DNA from: Methanobacterium_C sp963845285 | GTDB lineage: Archaea > Methanobacteriota > Methanobacteria > Methanobacteriales > Methanobacteriaceae | DNA length: 33,415 nt | Direction: 5' to 3' | Assembly (NCBI GenBank): GCA_963845285.1 | Contig: CAWJRO010000007.1 | Location: 1-33,415, forward strand | Shown: piece after piece, positions 16,521-25,628 of the stretch | Layout: each line of letters starts with the position of its first letter | How positions within the stretch are numbered: the stretch's first letter is position 1 | Translations under genes and position numbers: made by a program | Notes under the pieces: model-generated | Told to the model about the DNA's origin: nothing | Seen by the model: the letters and a program-made list of their open reading frames with translations, nothing else | Databases searched by the model: none

Positions 16521-17992
16521 TCACTCACTACTTTCATCTCGAGCCATGGCTAACAATATGTCATCAGATTGATGCACATCGTAGTATTTAAAGTTGTGTA
16601 TGAAAATTTCCAGATGTTTTCCACCTTTTTCTGTTAAATCGTACTCTTCAATTTCTTCAATTAGAAGTTCATGTTCTTTTAGGGGTTTTATAAGAGTTTC
16701 AAATTTTCCTTCAAAATCATAATCATGTGAACAGGTGGCTTTGAGTTCACTGAGCACAGGAATATAATTTTCAGGGTGGAAAGCCTTTTGGAGAGATGAA
16801 ACAATTTCTTGGCGTGTTTTTAGTTTTTCAGCCCATATGACGTATAATATCCAATTTCTGAAGGCTATTAACCTGTTTTCCTCCCAACATTTCTGTAAGG
16901 GTAGTTTATACTCCTTGGAGTAATCTTCTTCTTCCCCTCGTTCAGCGGAAATAGCTTCCCTCAACAAGCTTACTGCATCTCTAAAGATACCTGCCCCTAC
17001 AAATATTCCAATAAGAGCATCCACAAAGTAAATACCGTAAATTGCGAATATGGCACCTACGATAACAGAGGTACCTATGAAAATATGATTTTTACTATCC
17101 ACAGATTGTGATATTAAAGTTAAACTGTTGGTGATTTTCCCCACAAAACGCTGGTAATAAAAAAGAAAAACTGCAGCCAGTATAGCCACTCCTTCAACTG
17201 CTATAACCAAAAAAGGCAGGATGATAGGTTCTGAATGTCCTCTACGTTGCTAATAAATGTGTATACCAGTATAGCCACTCCTTCAACTGCTATAACCAAA
17301 AAAGGCAGGATGATAGGTTCTGAATGTCCTCCTAACGTTGCTAATAAATGTGTGATAGAATCGAATAGGACTGTGATAGCTGCAATGAACAATCCAAAAA
17401 CAACTAGAAGGGTGCTTAATTTTTCGCGGTGATATCTGATTCCAAGCCAAACCATGATGGCTTCCACAGTGTCCATGGTTGCGTCACTTCCATCAGCAAT
17501 TAAACCCATACTACCACTTATTAAACCACTACCCAACTTAAGAACAGCAAGGAATGCATCTAAAAATGTAGTATTCATGGCTGTGGTGGAAGGTTTTAAT
17601 TCTTTATCTACCCTTGAAGCCTCTTTCTTCATATGAGCTTCAAATTCTTCAGCTTTATTTAACCCCTCATCAGTTAATTCATATTTATTATCTTTATTTA
17701 AATTAACCCAATCTTTTTCGATTAATTTGTTCATTTCACCCTCAACACCATGAGTGGCCTTATTAGCTCTCTCATCCTCCACTTTGGAGCGCAGACGTAA
17801 AACATCAAAAAATAACTTTTCTGTCAATGGCTGACCCTTACCCGGTAACTGCTGGTACCAGATCAATGATAAAAATAGTATGGATTTTTCTTGTAATTTC
17901 CCTAGATCAAGTGGGCCTTCCTTTAAAAGAGCCATCATCAAAAATTTATCATATCCTAGCACGGGTTTCTCATTTTTCATCTCATTTTTCAT
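16521..17992 (-). pseudogene. CDF-type cation efflux transporter with winged-helix-like N-terminus, broken by an 89-bp tandem duplication
   Basis: Two reading frames on the minus strand (17992 to about 17201, and 17210 to 16521) are halves of one gene. Removing one 89-bp unit of the duplication at 17177-17353 joins them exactly in frame (460 residues). Residues 1-125 are soluble and look like a winged-helix domain (LTEKLFFDVLRL, KLIEKDWVNLNKDNKYELTD). The middle is a CDF transporter: GLISGSMGLIADGSDATMD carries the helix-2 metal site and SVDSKNHIFIGTSVI the helix-5 site. The last ~170 residues form a second soluble, possibly winged-helix region (EEIEEYDLTEKGGKHLEIF). The substrate is likely a divalent metal such as Zn, Mn or Fe; not resolved. 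The fusion of predicted DNA-binding-like domains to a CDF core is unusual. Confidence 0.8.
17177..17353. repeat. 89-bp tandem duplication inside the CDF gene
   Basis: Copy A (17177-17262) and copy B (17266-17353) are identical except that copy A lacks two bases in the stretch equivalent to CCTCCTAACG. On the minus strand, copy B encodes the normal LLATLGGHSEPIILPFLVI. Copy A, read next, runs out of frame to a stop. The near-perfect identity means the duplication is very recent or is an assembly artefact. Confidence 0.9.
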
Positions 17993-17999
17993 GTTAAAC

Positions 18000-18269
18000 T
18001 TTCCTGTATTAATGTTTATTTTTAATTTATGATAATGTTTTTTCTAGGGTAAATATGGAACCTTTATAGATTTATAAAACAGAATCTTTTATATTATGGA
18101 AATAATTTTATTTCCTTATAAACGTTTTGTTTATTATAGCAAACAGAATCTTTATAACTGGAATGGGTCGAATTAAATCTAATAATAAACTAATTATCGG
18201 CAAACATCACAAATATTTAATTAATACAGGTAGATTCCGGTAACTAACAATTTTTTGGAGAGATTTAAA
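18000..18269. promoter_or_regulatory. Divergent CDF/TMEM175 control region with palindrome and paired repeats
   Basis: AAACAGAATCTTT occurs twice (18077-18089 and 18141-18153). Between them is the palindrome GGAAATAA-TT-TTATTTCC (18098-18115). The arrangement sits between two divergent membrane-transport genes and looks like a shared operator region. TATA-like TTTATA words overlap both direct repeats. No regulator is identified. Confidence 0.5.
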
Positions 18270-18881
18270 ATGAGTGAGTATAAAGATTCCAATCTATATA
18301 TGGACACAAGCCGCCTTGAAACATTGGTGGATGGAATATTTGCAATTGCAATGACTTTACTGGTTTTGGGGTTAGCTGTTCCTCAAATTAATGCCCCCTT
18401 ATCAAATATAGCAGTTCAAACGGCCCTTTATAACCTTTTACCCAACTTTATTTCGTTAGTTATAAGTTTCCTTCTGCTAGCGATCTTTTGGAAAATACAT
18501 CATCGTATTTTCAAACAGATAAAAATGATGAACGGTACATTGTTATGGATAAATGTGATCTGGCTTTTATTCATTGTATTGGTTCCATTTTCAGCAAGTT
18601 TAACTGGAGATTACGGACAATTTCCCATTTCTAACGTTATTTTTAATATAAACATGCTTGGAATAGCATCCCTTTTATATTTGAACTGGCATTACGCCAC
18701 TCAAAGTAACTTTATTCACGAAAAAGTAAATGATGCCCAAATAACATTCACTAAAAGGATTAACATTTCTTTCGTTATTCTTGCATTTTTAGCAATATTC
18801 CTTTCATTTATAATCACACAATGGTCTTCGATAGTGTATTTATTCACCATACCGTTAGAAATGATATTAAAAAGATTGTGA
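18270..18881 (+). CDS. TMEM175-family (DUF1211) ion channel-like membrane protein
   Basis: The 203-residue protein starts with RLETLVDGIFAIAMTLLVLG, the first-helix signature of prokaryotic TMEM175 proteins, which form potassium-permeable channels. About five or six transmembrane helices can be seen, including LLPNFISLVISFLLLAIFW, the polar IHHRIFKQI loop, and a final FVILAFLAIFLSFIITQW. The start is ATG 18270 with GGAG at 18257-18260; an in-frame TTG at 18255 lies on the ribosome site and is unlikely. It is divergent from the CDF transporter and may share its control. Selectivity cannot be read from sequence. Confidence 0.87.
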   Translation: MSEYKDSNLYMDTSRLETLVDGIFAIAMTLLVLGLAVPQINAPLSNIAVQTALYNLLPNFISLVISFLLLAIFWKIHHRIFKQIKMMNGTLLWINVIWLLFIVLVPFSASLTGDYGQFPISNVIFNINMLGIASLLYLNWHYATQSNFIHEKVNDAQITFTKRINISFVILAFLAIFLSFIITQWSSIVYLFTIPLEMILKRL

Positions 18882-19288
18882 TTTAATTAAAAAAATGAAT
18901 TACCTTTAAAATTAGAAAAACGTCAATATTTTTAATTCTCCAATATTTTTGATATCTGCTCAAATAAATATCTGCTCAAAAATATCTGCTCAAATATAAT
19001 TAGATGCAAAATTTTGTCACCTAACTCATGGATGGATCAAAATAACTTAAATTAGCCCCATTCATCATATAACATAATAATATCAAAGGATTCTTTATTA
19101 TAAAATATAAATTATGTACAAATCCATAATAAATATGCATAATTAATAATAATAGAAGTAAAACCTTATTATAGTATGGATGACAACAATTTTAGTAAGG
19201 ATCTTGATTATGTTCAAATAAACTTGATATGGTAAATAATAAGGGTGACTGATTAGAGATAAATATATACCAATAATCAAAAACTATT
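18882..19288. other. Gene-free AT-rich stretch upstream of the C/D sRNA
   Basis: No convincing gene. It contains three tandem-like copies of ATATCTGCTCAAA (18952-18964, 18968-18980, 18982-18994). A TATA-like TAAATATATAC at about 19259-19270 ends roughly 20 bases before the sRNA and is its likely promoter. Confidence 0.55.
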
Positions 19289-19348
19289 AAGCCTGTGATG
19301 AACCCTATGAGCTCTGATACGTGATGACTGATGGGCGAACTGAGGCTT
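19289..19348 (+). ncRNA. C/D box guide sRNA (2'-O-methylation guide)
   Basis: All canonical parts are present in order: terminal stem AAGCC (19289-19293), C box GTGATGA (19295-19301), 12-nt guide ACCCTATGAGCT (19302-19313), D' box CTGA (19314-19317), spacer TAC, C' box GTGATGA (19321-19327), 12-nt guide CTGATGGGCGAA (19328-19339), D box CTGA (19340-19343) and closing stem GGCTT (19344-19348). Two 12-nt guides, a 3-nt inner spacer and a total near 60 nt are exactly the archaeal pattern. With L7Ae, Nop5 and fibrillarin such RNAs direct ribose methylation of rRNA or tRNA. A TATA-like box sits about 25 bases upstream and a T run follows at 19377-19381. Confidence 0.93.
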
Positions 19349-19572
19349 ACTTAATATTTATTTACAATTAACAATATTTTTACTTAACAAATTTTTAATA
19401 GTTTAAGTATAACCATTTTAAATCATATCTCATTAGTACCAAATAACTGTAAATCCTATTTTAATGTAAATCCTATTTTAATAATTTTAACTATCAAAAT
19501 TTTTTGAGTTTTAAATTTTGAAATTTAGAAGTTATAATGAGAAATAAGAGAAAATAAGAAATTAAAAAAAAG
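19349..19572. other. AT-rich gap with 17-bp perfect tandem repeat
   Basis: TGTAAATCCTATTTTAA is repeated end to end at 19448-19464 and 19465-19481. Nothing else recognisable is present between the sRNA and the cbiJ stop. Confidence 0.6.
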
Positions 19573-20370
19573 TTACAACACATGTCTAAAAAACATTATT
19601 TCATCACAAAGATCATCAATACTGCTAAAAACGCTTTCATTTTCAAGCTCTGAAACTTCTGGCCTTACAACAATAATTATAGGAATACCCAGTTCAATTG
19701 CAGCTTCTATTTTTGAGGGAGTTCCGCCACTTTCACCACTCTCCTTAGTCACAACTAAAGATACGTCATATTCTTTCATCAATGTCTTGTTAAACTCTTT
19801 AGAGAAGGTTCCCTGCATTGCAATTATATTCTCACCAGGAAGGCCCATTTCAAGACATTTTTTAATGGAAAAAATAGAAGGAACAATCCTGGCAATGATC
19901 ATCTCGGGTTCCATAATTTCTGTAAGATAATGAACTGTAGAAACTCCTGCAAGGTGCATTATTTTTTTATTGTGGAAGGCATCAATGAGCTCAATAATCT
20001 TCAATGCAGCATCTTCAAATGATTGGACTTTATGTACAAATTCATTTTCCGGAACAACTATTTGTGGCCTTTCGAACCTTAAATATTTTATTCCAGTTTT
20101 ATGAACTGACTTCAGGGCATTTTTAGTTGCTTCAACTGCAAAGGGATGGGTTGCATCCACCAGCAGATCTACATTTCTTTTATTTATAAGATCAACAATT
20201 TCCTCGGCTCGAAGTCCATGTGATATAACCTCATGAGCACCTGCAGATCTTGCAAGTTCTGCACCATACCTAGTGGTTGTTGTGGCAAGTATTTCAATAT
20301 CTTCAATGTCGGCGAGTTTTTTTATAATTCGAACTGAATCGGATGTACCGGCCATCACTATTACGTTCAT
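19573..20370 (-). CDS. cbiJ: Cobalt-precorrin-6A reductase CbiJ/CobK
   Basis: This NAD(P)H-dependent enzyme reduces (cobalt-)precorrin-6A in corrin ring synthesis. Methanogens need corrinoids for the methyl transfer enzyme Mtr. The 265 residues show the family motifs: MAGTSDSVRI at the N-terminus (nucleotide binding), DATHPFAVEATKNA, YLRFERP, MQGTFSKEFN and VTKESGESGGTPSKIEAA. The length matches CbiJ. The ATG at 20370 is preceded on the minus strand by GGTGAG at the proper spacing. A 20-codon open frame with an internal repeat ends on the start codon (TAATG). No other cobalamin gene is in the window. Confidence 0.94.
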   Translation of the reverse strand: MNVIVMAGTSDSVRIIKKLADIEDIEILATTTTRYGAELARSAGAHEVISHGLRAEEIVDLINKRNVDLLVDATHPFAVEATKNALKSVHKTGIKYLRFERPQIVVPENEFVHKVQSFEDAALKIIELIDAFHNKKIMHLAGVSTVHYLTEIMEPEMIIARIVPSIFSIKKCLEMGLPGENIIAMQGTFSKEFNKTLMKEYDVSLVVTKESGESGGTPSKIEAAIELGIPIIIVVRPEVSELENESVFSSIDDLCDEIMFFRHVL

Positions 20371-20432
20371 TATGCACTCACCATTATAATTGATTTCATT
20401 TTACGTACACCACCAGCCTCAATTGCTTTCAT
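20370..20432 (-). CDS. Possible 20-codon leader ORF coupled to cbiJ
   Basis: On the minus strand an ATG at 20432 opens a frame reading MKAIEAGGVRKMKSIIMVSA; its TAA shares a base with the cbiJ ATG (TAATG). The frame contains one boundary of a 33-bp in-frame direct repeat (AATTG[A/C]TTTCATTTT... on the plus strand, 20388-20411 and 20421-20444), so GVRKMK is encoded twice. The overlapping stop and start would allow coupled translation. It could equally be chance coding within a duplicated promoter or leader segment; no homology is recognised. Confidence 0.3.
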   Translation of the reverse strand: MKAIEAGGVRKMKSIIMVSA

Positions 20433-20514
20433 TTTACGTACACCTGTCCAAAACTGTTTTTAGTTGTATATGAATCGGTAATTTTTCATTTATATAGTTT
20501 CAGTACCCTTAATT

Positions 20515-23023
20515 TTAGATCTTCTCTGAAACGAATTCACTTATAAATATCAATGCTGCAACCAGGACTATGAGTCCCCAATCCATAAATGAAAGAGCGG
20601 TTGTCCGGAATATGCCCTGAAGGAACGGCACGTAAACAACACATACCTGGAGCAGAAATGAAGCTGCAACAGCAATGATAAGTGTTTTGTTAGGTACCAT
20701 ACCCTTGGCTTTGCAGTTGAACACGTTGAATATCTGGAACATGACAAATACTGTGAAAGCCATGGTTGTTGCCTTAATGATTGGTACACCACTTTTAAGT
20801 TCAAAATAATATAAAATGAGTGTTCCTATGCTCATTACAACTCCTGCAATTGCTATCCTCATGAGATTCTTTCTATGGAGAATGTTTCCCTTACTGGGAG
20901 GACGCTCCATAACATCTGCCTCAGAGGGTTCAACACCCAGAGATTGGGCAGGAGGGCCGTCCATTATTATATTTATCCAGAGTATTTGAATTGGATTAAA
21001 TGGTAGGGGTAAGTTAGAAATTGATGCAACCATTATAGTGAGTATTGCCCCAATATTTGTTGAAAGCTGGAATTTTACAAAACGTTTGATATTATCAAAA
21101 ATTGTACGTCCCTCTTTAACTGCTTTAACTATTGTGGCAAAGTTGTCATCCTGCAGGAGCATGTCAGCAGATTCTTTTGCAACATCCGTACCTGAACCCA
21201 TTGCAACACCAATTGCAGCCTTTTTAAGGGCAGGTGCATCGTTAACACCATCCCCGGTCATGGAAACCACATGTCCCCTGGATTTCAGGGCATCCACAAT
21301 TCGGACCTTTTGTTCAGGAAAAACCCGGGCATAAACATTCACACTTTCAACCATTTCCTTAAATTCATCATCATCCAGTTTATCAAGGTTTGAACCTGTA
21401 ATAACCTTTCCACCATTCAATATTCCAATTTCAGAAGCTATGGCTGCTGCCGTGTCTTTATGATCCCCTGTTATCATTACAACATTAATTCCTGCTTTTT
21501 TACATAACGAAACAGCATCTTGGGCTTCTTTACGTGGTGGATCCATCATTCCCACGAGACCTACAAATATTAGATCATTTTCTAAAGCGTCCTTATCCTC
21601 AAAACTTTCTTCAGGTTCAAGTTTCTTGTATGCAAATGCTAGGACTCTAAGAGCTCCGGAAGTCATCTTTTTCAGGTCGTTAAATAATTCATCCTTATTT
21701 TCCTGTGTGATCTGTGAAACTGATCCACCAATTTTTACACGACTGCATCGTTGGAGAACTATTTCTGGAGCGCCTTTGGTAAGTACGTACCTTTCACCAC
21801 CCCACTCATTTACAGTGGTCATCCTTTTCCTATTACTGTCAAGGGGGATTTCAAAGATTCTTCTGTGGGTTTTTTCAAGCTCTTCTCTGCTGTATCCATT
21901 TTCATCTGCGAAGATCAAAACTGCACCATCTGTTGGATCTCCAATAATTTTACCTTTTGACATGCTGGAATTGTTACAGAGGGCTGCAATTTTATAAACC
22001 ATCTCAGGATACGTGATCTTGGTCTCGCGGACAGTCATTTTGTTCTTGGTAAGGGTCCCTGTTTTATCAGTGCATATGGTTGTGCATGAACCCAATGTTT
22101 CCACAGCAAGAAGTTTTCTTACAACTGCATTACTTTTGGCCATTCTCTGCATTCCAAGTGCCAGTGTTAAAGTCAAAACTGCGGGTAATCCTTCAGGTAC
22201 TGCAGCTACTGCCAGTGCAACTGCTGTCATAAAGTTTTCAACCAGCGGAACACCTTTGAAAAATTGGAGTACAAATATTGCAGAACACACAATTAATGCT
22301 ATGATACCCATCATCTTTCCAAGGCCAATTATTCTTTCTTGAAGGGGTGTTTTAGTTTCTTCTTCCTGTATCATCTCTGCAATCTTGCCTATAGCAGTGT
22401 TCATCCCAACTTCAACAACAACTCCTCTTCCTCTTCCAGATGAGACATTTGTATCCATGAATGCCAGATTCTTTGTGTCCTCTTCAGATAAAACAGTTTC
22501 ATCTTTGTGAACAGGCTTTGACTCCCCAGTTAATGCAGATTCATCTATCAAAAGGTCATAACTTTTTACATATCCTTATATCTGCAGGTATGCTGTCTCC
22601 TTCTTCAATAACAACAACATCACCAATTGTAAGTTCTGCTGCAGCTATTTCCTGCTTTTTACCATCCCTTACAACAACAGCTTCTGTGGAACTCATCCCT
22701 TTAAGCTTTTCCATTGCTTTTTCAGCACGGTATTCCTGTATAAAGCCAACAACTGCGTTCAAAACAACAACCATGAATATTACAGCAGCATCTGTGGTGT
22801 CACCTATGAATGCAGCAGCTATGGCTGCAACAATAAGCAGCATTATGAGAAAATCTTTAAACTGCCCTAAAAATCGTATTACTGAACTGGGCTTCTCTTC
22901 TTCAACCAACTCGTTCTTTCCATATTTAAGAATACGCTTACTGGATTCCGTTGTCTTTAATCCATTGTAATCTGACTCAACATTTTTTAAAACTTCATCA
23001 ACACTTAAATTCTGCCATTTCAT
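20515..23023 (-). CDS. P-type cation ATPase (P2A, calcium-pump type), one-base frameshift
   Basis: The protein is an ATP-driven cation pump of the SERCA/PMR1-like group. It has the N-terminal cation ATPase domain (MKWQNLSVDEVLKNVESDYN), the actuator motif TGESKPV, PEGLPAVLTLTLALG in helix 4, the phosphorylation site DKTGTLTKNKM, KGAPE, MITGDHKDTAAAIA and TGDGVNDAPALKKA, then four C-terminal helices. The PEGLP form and overall layout favour Ca2+ or Mn2+. The frame breaks after RICK: the T run at 22563-22567 (AAAAA on the coding strand) has one base too many. Deleting it rejoins ICKSYDLLIDESALTGE and gives 835 residues, the normal family length. The start codon overlaps the UPF0146 gene by 26 bases. 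Confidence 0.93.
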
Positions 23024-23408
23024 CGTAACACATCTCGTAAAAAATCGCTTTTCTGTAATTTATGAGTTTCATTTTTTTATATGTATTTATAAAATCCGTT
23101 GAAAGCGGTTTTATTATTAAATCAGCACCCACCACTTCTGCAACTTTCATGATGTATGGTTGAAGTTCTTCCGGAGGTCGTATCGAATAAATAAGTGACG
23201 CATCCTTATATATTTTTAAGTTAGGATTGACAATATCATCTTGGAGTATACCTTCATGGGAAGGTTTAATATCTGTCATGATGATATCCATTTTAAGATG
23301 TTTTTGCAAGTTGAGGGCAACTTCAATGAAGTTCCCGGCACCCACCTCCACGATCTTAACTGCACTGTCATAATTTTTGATTATATAATCTGAAAAATCG
23401 TTCCACAT
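22998..23408 (-). CDS. UPF0146 family protein
   Basis: This small protein of 136 residues is restricted to archaea. The N-terminal half resembles a minimal Rossmann methyltransferase fold: AVKIVEVGAGNFIEVALNLQ corresponds to a SAM-type glycine loop, and MDIIMTDIKP to the acidic second strand. The rest (LIYSIRPPEELQPYIMKVAE, ADLIIKPLS) is typical of UPF0146, whose activity is not known to me. Its 3' end overlaps the ATPase start by 26 bases, so the two are probably cotranscribed. It diverges from the acetyltransferase gene with only 53 bp between starts, a compact shared promoter region. Confidence 0.88.
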   Translation of the reverse strand: MWNDFSDYIIKNYDSAVKIVEVGAGNFIEVALNLQKHLKMDIIMTDIKPSHEGILQDDIVNPNLKIYKDASLIYSIRPPEELQPYIMKVAEVVGADLIIKPLSTDFINTYKKMKLINYRKAIFYEMCYDEMAEFKC

Positions 23409-23461
23409 TTATACCACTTAATACATTATACCAATTTATACAATTCTAATCGGAGACCTTC

Positions 23462-23902
23462 ATGATAATAAGAGAATTCAGACGTCCTGACATTAAAAAA
23501 GTTCTTGAAATTGAGATGTCCTCATTCAGCGACCCATATCCTTCCAACATTCTCGTGGAAATTTACAACCTTGGGGCCGGTTTTCTGGTTGCTCAAGAAG
23601 ATAATAGTATAGTGGGATATATTATATTTTGGATCAGATTTGAAGACGAAGGTCATATAATTTCCATAGCAGTTGATGAAAAATACAGAAGGAAAGGAAT
23701 AGCATCCAAACTCGTTAAAACAACAATAGAAATATTCAAAAAATATAGCGTGAAAACCATTAAATTAGAAGTAAGGGTTGAGAACAAAGGAGCACGAAAA
23801 TTCTACAAAAAACTTGGATTTGTGGAAAAAAAGGTTCTTGAGAAGTACTACGAAGATTTTGAAGACGCCGTGATTATGGATAAAAAAATGGACGACAATT
23901 AA
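23462..23902 (+). CDS. rimI: GNAT acetyltransferase, RimI-like (protein N-terminal acetylation)
   Basis: The 146-residue protein has the GNAT fold. The acetyl-CoA loop is VDEKYRRKGIASKLV (71-85) with R-R-K-G-I-A, followed by the helix and KLEVRVENKGARKFYKKLGF (101-120), the RimI-type motif including the N-x4-A-x3-Y pattern. The opening IREFRRPDIKKVLEIEMSSF and PYPSNI are also typical of archaeal RimI/Ard1 enzymes that acetylate protein N-termini. A GGAG site at 23452-23455 sets the ATG at 23462. Substrate range cannot be told. Confidence 0.88.
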   Translation: MIIREFRRPDIKKVLEIEMSSFSDPYPSNILVEIYNLGAGFLVAQEDNSIVGYIIFWIRFEDEGHIISIAVDEKYRRKGIASKLVKTTIEIFKKYSVKTIKLEVRVENKGARKFYKKLGFVEKKVLEKYYEDFEDAVIMDKKMDDN

Positions 23903-24149
23903 TCATCAACATTAGTATAAATAAATTAAATAATTCAAAATTTCTATTGGAATGAATAAGGATTTCAAATTTATTAATGAATATATTTGAATATATTAAT
24001 TCAAAGAAGTAATACTTCAAAAATGAACTACTCATTTATTAATAATAGATCATCTTAAAATTAAATAACAGTTAATTTAAATAATTTTATGAACTCAAAT
24101 TTTTAAGCTTACATTCAATTTATAGAATTTACTGCAACACGGTGATAAA
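23903..24149. promoter_or_regulatory. carA upstream region
   Basis: AT-rich gap of about 250 bp. It ends with CGGTGATAAAATG, the GGTGA-type ribosome site for carA. AATTTTTAAGC near 24096-24106 is a possible TATA element. No leader peptide, PyrR site or riboswitch was recognised. Confidence 0.35.
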
Positions 24150-25232
24150 ATGCTAAAAGAGGCAAAATTGGCTTTAGAAGATGGGACAATACTTAAAGGA
24201 GATGGATTCGGTTTTGAAACCACTGCAACGGGAGAAGTGGTTTTTACAACAGGAATGACCGGATATGTGGAATCATTGACAGACCCCTCCTATAAAGGCC
24301 AGATACTCCTGTCAACTTATCCTTTGCAAGGAAACTATGGAATATCCCCAGAATGGTTCCAGTCAGATGGAATAAAAGCTGAAGGGTACATAGTAAGGGA
24401 ACATAATATCCATCCATCCCACAGATCAACAGAAAAAAATTTATCAGAATTTCTAAAAGAATATGAAATCCCCGGTATAAGTGGAATTGATACACGTTCC
24501 CTGACACTTAAGATTAGAAGATTTGGTGCCATGAAGGGAACCATTACAACAGAAGATATAGAAGATGAAGAACTTCTAAAAATTACACGAGGACAAAAGG
24601 ATATAGAAAATATTGACCTTGTTGATAAAGTCTGCGTAAGAGAACCCACAATTTACGGGGAGAACTATGACAAAAAAGCTGTTATTCTTGATTGTGGAAT
24701 AAAAAAGAATAGTATCAATGCTTTACTTAAAAGAGAGGTGGGAGTGATTGTCCTTCCTTATAAAACTGATTTTAAAACTATTTTAGATTATGAACCTGAT
24801 GCAATGTTAGTTTCAAGCGGCCCAGGAAACCCAAAAAGAGTTAAAGATGCCATCAGCACTGTTCAAAACCTTTCAGAAAAACTACCCATATTTGGTATAT
24901 GTTTAGGACAGCAAATAATCTCCCTCGCATTTGGAGCCAAGATATACAAAATGAAGTTTGGGCACAGGGGAATAAACCAACCCGTAAAAGACCTTCGATC
25001 AGGTAAAGTCTCAATAACCACCCAAAACCATGGATTCACAATCGACTCAAAATCTTGTAATGATTTATCAATAAAAGTAACACAAATTAACCTGAATGAC
25101 GGTACAATTGAAGGAATAGAGCACGAAGAGCTCCCTATATCAAGTGTACAGTACCATCCTGAGGCAGGACCAGGACCACATGACACAGATTACTACTTTG
25201 ACAGCTTCATTAAAGCCCTGGAAAATTATTAG
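24150..25232 (+). CDS. carA: Carbamoyl phosphate synthase small subunit
   Basis: The glutaminase subunit supplies ammonia from glutamine to CarB for carbamoyl phosphate, the precursor of pyrimidines and arginine. The 360 residues have the N-terminal CPSase small domain (GFGFETTATGEVVFTTGMTG, TDPSYKGQIL) and a class I glutamine amidotransferase domain. Its catalytic triad is visible as Cys251 in FGICLGQQ, and His336 and Glu338 in QYHPEAGPGPHD. The start has a GGTGATA site. carB follows after about 400 bp with the same orientation, so the pair may be an operon with a long spacer or two transcripts. Confidence 0.98.
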   Translation: MLKEAKLALEDGTILKGDGFGFETTATGEVVFTTGMTGYVESLTDPSYKGQILLSTYPLQGNYGISPEWFQSDGIKAEGYIVREHNIHPSHRSTEKNLSEFLKEYEIPGISGIDTRSLTLKIRRFGAMKGTITTEDIEDEELLKITRGQKDIENIDLVDKVCVREPTIYGENYDKKAVILDCGIKKNSINALLKREVGVIVLPYKTDFKTILDYEPDAMLVSSGPGNPKRVKDAISTVQNLSEKLPIFGICLGQQIISLAFGAKIYKMKFGHRGINQPVKDLRSGKVSITTQNHGFTIDSKSCNDLSIKVTQINLNDGTIEGIEHEELPISSVQYHPEAGPGPHDTDYYFDSFIKALENY

Positions 25233-25628
25233 CGGATTGATTAATCACAAATTAGAAATCTTGTGAATTATAGTGGGAACTATTATCAGTTTGGTGGATT
25301 AGTTCAATGAATTATTAAAATGAGTTAATGAATTATTATTAAAAAATTATTATTAAAAATAATTCAAATAATCAACAATTTCGTGATAATCAAAAAAAAT
25401 TAGTTGAACAATATCAATTGAGTAGGTTTCAAGGTGGAAATTTTTTTGGAAACACCTCAAGAATACTAAATTTAAATAGTTTAAAAGTCCAATTTTAGAG
25501 AGATAAAACTTCTAAATAATATCCAAATAATAAGTTTCTAAATAATCATAAAATTGTTACTAAAGATAATATTTTACAGGAAAGAAATAAATGAAGAAAA
25601 ATAGATGAAAATAGGTAGAGGATCGTAA
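25233..25628. other. AT-rich carA-carB spacer
   Basis: Almost 400 bp with no gene, hairpin of note or long repeat that I could find. Short ATTATTATTAAAAA words recur around 25332-25360. It ends in a GAGGATC ribosome site at 25618-25624. The size suggests carB may have its own promoter. Confidence 0.4.

Noticed and set aside
19178..19235. Short open frame MDDNNFSKDLDYVQINLIW before the sRNA.
   Set aside because: Nineteen codons, no ribosome site, no similarity; likely chance.
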